Shown in pieces: positions 59,579 through 64,000 of a DNA stretch of 64,000 nucleotides. Location: contig CM069432.1 in the NCBI GenBank assembly GCA_035610365.1, positions 176,933,027 through 176,997,026 on the forward strand, read 5' to 3'. The stretch comes from Aquatica leii. Its lineage: Eukaryota > Arthropoda > Insecta > Coleoptera > Lampyridae. Position numbers and translations under genes: made by a program. How positions within the stretch are numbered: position 1 is the first letter of the stretch; each line of letters starts with the position of its first letter. The notes under the pieces are model-generated. The model did not search any database. It was not told the DNA's origin and saw nothing but the letters and a program-made list of their open reading frames with translations.

Positions 59579-60765
59579 AAACCAAATAAATTCTAATCTT
59601 TGCAACTTGTACGATAAAAAGCGACTAAACATTACATTATGACAATTTTTAATTTACCTTTAATTACAAAAATTGTACATCACTAAGAAAGAAGCAAATA
59701 GTTCAACAAGTATTTGTATTTGGTAAAAAGTACTGTAAAAGCAAGCGCAAGCAATTTGCAAACGTAGTTATAATCAAATGAAAAAAGACGTAATAAATGA
59801 AAAAGACATTTTGCAGTAGTTTTATAGAAAAACAAAATAAGAAATTTCGCTTTTATCTATTTTAGTAATTGTATCTGCAGTTATAATAATAAAAAAAGAG
59901 AAAAATCGATGTGCTTTCTCAAAGACATTCACCGTGTTCACAGCGGTTTAAACGATTTTGATTTTTGCATCATTTACTATGCTAAATATTTGTCGCTTAA
60001 CTTTAACTTGTGCGTAAAATTTTTTGACTGTGCAAGCATGTTCACAAATCAATGCAATTCGGCGCTTTTTGTGAAGGTAACCTTTAAGTGTAGATTTCAC
60101 TAACTTTTTCGTCAGTCACTGCTCGTTTCCGACAATTTAGGTAAGTTGATGTAGATGCACGGGTCTACTCAGATACAGTTATGTAAACAACTGGCGTTCC
60201 TGGTGCTCCTATTGGTTTTAAAGCGCTGGCAAGATCTTTATTCTCTTTGTTGTCGTGTTATTTCGAAGTTTTCTGAGGAAAAATGATTTGATATTCGTTT
60301 CTTATTTACCAATTTTAAATAAGCAGTTTCTAGATAACATGATAATTAAGGATTATTTAAAAACTATAAATTTGGTTTTGTTTCTAAACATACACAATTT
60401 GTCGATTTGCTAATCATTTGAACTGTTTATTATTCTATGTATTCTTATTTATTGTTAAATTAATTTTTGGTTTATTTTTTACCGTTTTGGGTATTTGTTT
60501 ATTTACTATACAATTATTAAAGAAATAAATTTAATTTGTTTTGTACAGTCTTATAAACATTAAATACTTTATAAAATATTTATTATACTGTTTCAAAATT
60601 TAATTATTGAATAAATTACACGATTAACGTTTTTTCAATTCTTACGTTAAAAGTTTCATAATATTTTTAAATTGATTTTAATATGTTTACAGTTTGTTAG
60701 TTGTTAGCTATCTATGCTTGCTTAAATTTGAAATATTTGATTTAACATTGTTATTTTTGTTTCAG
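59579..60765. other. cyclase intron right of the TIR elements
   Basis: A frame at 59909-60103 and a GC-richer patch at 60100-60260 (with a GTAAGT-like site near 60141) have no recognisable product. The intron ends TTTTTGTTTCAG at 60754-60765. Confidence 0.55.
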
Positions 60766-60898
60766 ATTTTAAATAGAACAAATAATATATTTGAATTAAT
60801 ATCAGTAGAACCCTTAATAAATTCAAAAATGGTTGAAAATATTCAGAAAGATATACTTGAAGACGACGATAATGACGACAGGAATTTAAGGTTAAAAG
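60766..60898 (+). CDS. Gyc88E: atypical soluble guanylate cyclase, fourth visible exon
   Basis: Continues in phase 0 from 49214: ILNRTNNIFELISVEPLINS, then KMVENIQKDILEDDDNDDRN and LRLK plus one base. The ILNRTNNIFEL block and LRLKG end are the typical HNOBA sequence of these cyclases, with a variable acidic insert (EDDDNDD) between them. Acceptor TTTCAG ends at 60765; the donor is GTAAGC at 60899-60904, phase 1. The following exon (next part of HNOBA, then coiled coil and catalytic domain) was not found before 64000, so that intron is at least 3.1 kb. Confidence 0.92.
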
Positions 60899-60904
60899 GT
60901 AAGC

Positions 60905-61550
60905 ATATTATTTACTTTTTATATAGTTACTCTTAAAAGAAAATGTTTTCAAAATTTTTTCTAGAAGATTAAATTGTTGTCATGACATCATTACTTGTTA
61001 AATGATAGTTTTAAATAAAATTTAAACATCACAAAAATCTTCGACTAATGATTTAAAAACTAATTTATTTAAATTTAATCAACAGTTTAGAATTTACAAA
61101 ACAGCTTGTTTTAAATTATCAATTTTCATTAATTTTTAATTCAACTACTATTTATTTAAAAACTTTATATCGTTTATAATAGAAAATAAAATCAATTTTT
61201 GTTTGTGTTAACAAAATGTCAACTTTAATCAAAATGATAATTTTTGGATTTTTATCTTATAAACAGCTGGTTGGATTTAAATTTTTTGTGAACTATTAAA
61301 ATTATTTTTTTAGCAGTATTTATGAAAACTTTAAAATACTAAAAGAGAACTTTAGAACTTGTATTTTTGTTTACTTATTCTAAAAACTAACAATCAGTAA
61401 TACATGGAATTCACTAAACAAGACATTTTTTTTTGAAGTTCACTTATACCAAAAGTGTTAACTTTTATGTTCAAAGGAGATTACTTAAGCGCGCTACACA
61501 CCTTCAGTCTTAAATATGTGTGTAGAACAAACAGGAAAAAAAAGTTAGAT
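60905..61550. other. cyclase intron, nothing recognised
   Basis: AT-rich with no supported features. Confidence 0.65.
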
Positions 61551-61834
61551 GGTTTGTAAAAATATAATAAAATGTTACGTGTTAAATATACGTTATTGTA
61601 ATAGTATTATTTTACTTTTTTTTATAGTATATAAAAAGCATTGGAATTGATTATAAATTATAATTGCATGACTAAAGTACAAATTTACACTAAACACCAA
61701 ACTTAGCTACAAAAGTTTAATAATTTGATATCAAACACATATATTAATGTTTTGTGGCTGTTTATTTGTATATAATATGATTGTTACTTTTGCAGTTCAA
61801 AACATAAAGTAGATATTAGAAAACAATTACTTTA
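61551..61834 (+). repeat. 300-bp dispersed repeat, copy 2
   Basis: Partner of 53751-54050, with an internal 16-bp deletion near 61723. Its right end stops just short of the truncated non-LTR relic that begins near 61860. Confidence 0.85.
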
Positions 61835-61859
61835 ACATTGAAGTTTCTATTTTAGTAGA

Positions 61860-63420
61860 TGTTTTATTATTTCATATTTCTAGGATTTATTATATGCTTT
61901 GCTAATATCTAAGAAAACTGAAATTAGATGTTCACTGTTAACCAAATCGTTTTGTATATCATTTTCTAAATGTGCGTGAGCGTCAACTGTTAATCCATGT
62001 TTTATAAAACCATTCTGGTATGATGAGATTAAAATTTGTTTTTTTTTTAAATCCAGGCTAAACGGTTATTTACGGTTTTTTTTTTATAAATATACATAGA
62101 GTGCTAGTGGTTGGTAACTATTGACGTCTGTTCTAGTTTTGTTTGGTTTTAATATAGGTATAATTATAGCTTTTCTTTATTGTCTTAAAAAAACGTTGTT
62201 TATCTATATATGATTAACGAAACGTAACAATGGAATTTCAAATAAAGCAACACGTTTAATCATAAATTAATAAACGTTGTCTATACCAGGACAAGAATAT
62301 TTGCAAAAATTAAATTATGTTTGAATTTCTAATTTTATAGTTATAAGTAGATTGTATTTTTCAGTATTATTGTTAAGTGTGTACAGTGTTTGATTTTCTG
62401 AGATTTCTTTATACTGTAAAAAGTTTGAATCAGACTGCGAAGAATTAGAGTTCACGTCAAAGTATTTTCCAAGAATGTTTGCTACGTCTATTTGGTTAGT
62501 TATAATTGTGTTGTTTATGTTTAATCTGGTTATATGAAATGGTGTTTGGTTACTTATCATACTATGATTTTTTGCCATACTTGTTTATTTTTTGTTTTAT
62601 TTTTAACAGAATTTATATATTTGGTCTACGTTTGTTTTATATTATTCTTTTTGTGATCGGCTTGTATTTTTTGTATTCTGTGAGTGTATTTATGGTTTGA
62701 TACTTCATATACCGTTTAAAAACAATAGCTTTATTTTGAACGGTTTTTTGAGTTCATTATGGTACATAACGTGATTAGTGTCTATTTCCAATTTGAAGTA
62801 TTGATTTTTTGGCTGCTTGAATAATAACGTTAGTTATGCTATTGTTTATTTTGTCTATATTGTTTGTGGGGTTAAAGCTATGGTGATTATTTAGTTTGGT
62901 AAACTTTCCATTGAGCCTGTAACACTTTTGATTTTTGTGGTTATAATTTGACACTTGTGTGTAGGTGTTTGTGCTGGATATGATTATCGAGTGATAACTG
63001 CTAGCATTGTTTTTGACTGTCTATTGAAGTTCAGTGGTTAGTTCAAAAAGGTTGAATGATAAATCTATTGTCAAAAACTTTGTTCTACTGCAGAAATGGG
63101 TTAGTAAGCCAGTGTTAGTATTGTTATATCCAATGTATCTAAAAGTTTTTCTACAATTTTTTCTTTGCTTTTAGAGTAAAGTAATCCCCAATGTGTATTA
63201 TGTACGTTAAAATTTCCCATTATAATATACGGTATAGGAAATTGTTCGATAATTTTATGTAGTTCTTCTGAGTTTAACTGATAGGTGGGTGGTACGTAAA
63301 TATTGAAATTTTTTTCTTGTTTTAAATAGAAAATTGTAGATGTAGTTATAGAAATTAATTCGAATTGTATATCTGACTTGATAAAAATGCATACTTTATT
63401 GCTAGCGTGTTTTATAATAC
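61860..63420 (-). pseudogene. Jockey-like non-LTR retrotransposon relic
   Basis: On the minus strand: FIKSDIQFELISI (near 63395) and IYVPPTYQLNSEELHKIIEQ leading into PYIIMGNFNVHNTHWG (63230-63185), the endonuclease (APE) core, where the usual Asp of GDFN is Asn; then a frame at 62578-62315 (VANILGKYFDVNSNSSQSDS ... FLQYKEISENQTL), the linker before reverse transcriptase; then GFIKHGLTVDAHAHLENDI and HLISVFLDISKAYNK (62020-61890), motif A of the polymerase. The order matches ORF2 of Jockey-clade elements. Stops and frame changes make it dead, and the polymerase is cut off at about 61860, before its YxDD motif. The 5' end is near 63420 or further. Confidence 0.78.
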
Positions 63421-64000
63421 GTGGTTTGTTGTGAATAGTATATCCTTAAAGGTATGGTTTATGGCTTTCTTCAAAATGTATTTCTTAAATGCATAATGCT
63501 ACAAGTTAATGTTGTTTAGTAATAAGTATGTACACATACATATTACTACATATTACTTATTTTTTCAGTTTTTTAAACCTTTTATTATAAAATATTCTTA
63601 ATGCTCAATTTATTAACCCTAAACTAGTATTTTATTTTAGAAAAAACAGATTTTCAGATTGTGCATGTAAAGATAATTTTTCGTACCTATATGAGTTTTG
63701 AATTATGTTAATAGCGGTTTTAAATTATCGTTTTGCCAATCAGTTAACAATTATATGTATTGCAAACACTTAATGAAACTTATCATGTCTATTAAACTTG
63801 TATTTTTCATTTGAAACTTTAATTATATCGCATGAAAAAATCTACACTAAATAATAAATCTAACTATCTTTGTTTATTGTTTAATTTGAGATAATTATTG
63901 CTTTTTTATTGCAAAATTATATTTTTTATAGTTCCAATTTTGTTGTTACTTAATAACATTTTTTATCCTTAATTTAATTTTCTATTTTTTTAATTTAACA
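63421..64000. other. AT-rich cyclase intron to window end
   Basis: No gene or repeat recognised. The next cyclase exon is not here. Confidence 0.65.

Noticed and set aside
60100-60260. GC-richer patch with a GTAAGT-like donor as a further cyclase exon
   Set aside because: The joined cyclase frame runs directly from 49214 to 60766 without needing it, and the patch translates to nothing cyclase-like.
1-64000. tRNA, rRNA, CRISPR array or bacterial-type operons
   Set aside because: No cloverleaf, rRNA core or regularly spaced repeat-spacer array was seen; the window is animal intronic DNA.

Overview
This window is eukaryotic, strongly AT-rich animal DNA, most likely from an insect. The evidence is a set of short exons with GT...AG splice signals that spell an atypical soluble guanylate cyclase of the Drosophila Gyc88E / Manduca beta-3 type, and a transposon complement typical of arthropods (Ty3/Gypsy, Jockey- and R1/LOA-like non-LTR elements, Penelope-like relics, pogo-like and other TIR elements). 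I cannot name the order or species.

The host gene runs on the + strand across almost the whole window. Four internal exons are visible: 4230-4511 and 4569-4774 (C-terminal part of the H-NOX heme domain and start of the next domain, separated by a 57-bp intron), 49091-49214, and 60766-60898. Joined phases are consistent throughout. The N-terminal H-NOX exon(s) must lie upstream of base 1, and the rest of the HNOBA region, coiled coil and cyclase domain downstream of base 64000. The third visible intron (4775-49090, 44 kb) holds most of the mobile DNA.

Region by region: 1-950 has a candidate two-exon minus-strand small gene; 2.2-2.96 kb a pogo-like TIR element; 5.5-6.6 and 11.7-12.0 kb Penelope-like relics; 12-19 kb nearly featureless AT-rich intron; 18.98-19.08 kb a GC-rich near-perfect hairpin; 20.65-22.26 kb a minus-strand non-LTR relic; 24.68-34.30 kb an almost complete Ty3/Gypsy retrotransposon with 2.19-kb LTRs, a tRNA-Lys primer site, gag, pol and a well-formed -1 frameshift signal; 36.0-37.0 kb a broken Tc1/mariner-superfamily transposase; 37.6-40.1 and 45.3-47.05 kb two copies of one TIR element, the first carrying a nested Harbinger-like insertion; 41.2-42.0 kb a possible solo LTR, a MITE and a hairpin; 42.8-44.9 kb a decayed gag flanked by direct repeats; 51.2-51.9 kb an irregular direct-repeat array; 53.75 and 61.55 kb a duplicated 300-bp repeat; 54.7-59.6 kb three TIR elements, one nested in another, with short unidentified exons; and 61.86-63.42 kb a minus-strand Jockey-like relic.

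The most notable signals are the gag-pol frameshift site with a heptamer, 8-nt spacer and H-type pseudoknot potential; the transposon-within-transposon whose empty site is preserved in its sister copy; the nested 4.2-kb element with unrecognised coding fragments; and two long hairpins that no annotated element explains. I did not find a clear previously undescribed system. All identities are from reading translated motifs by eye, with no database search.
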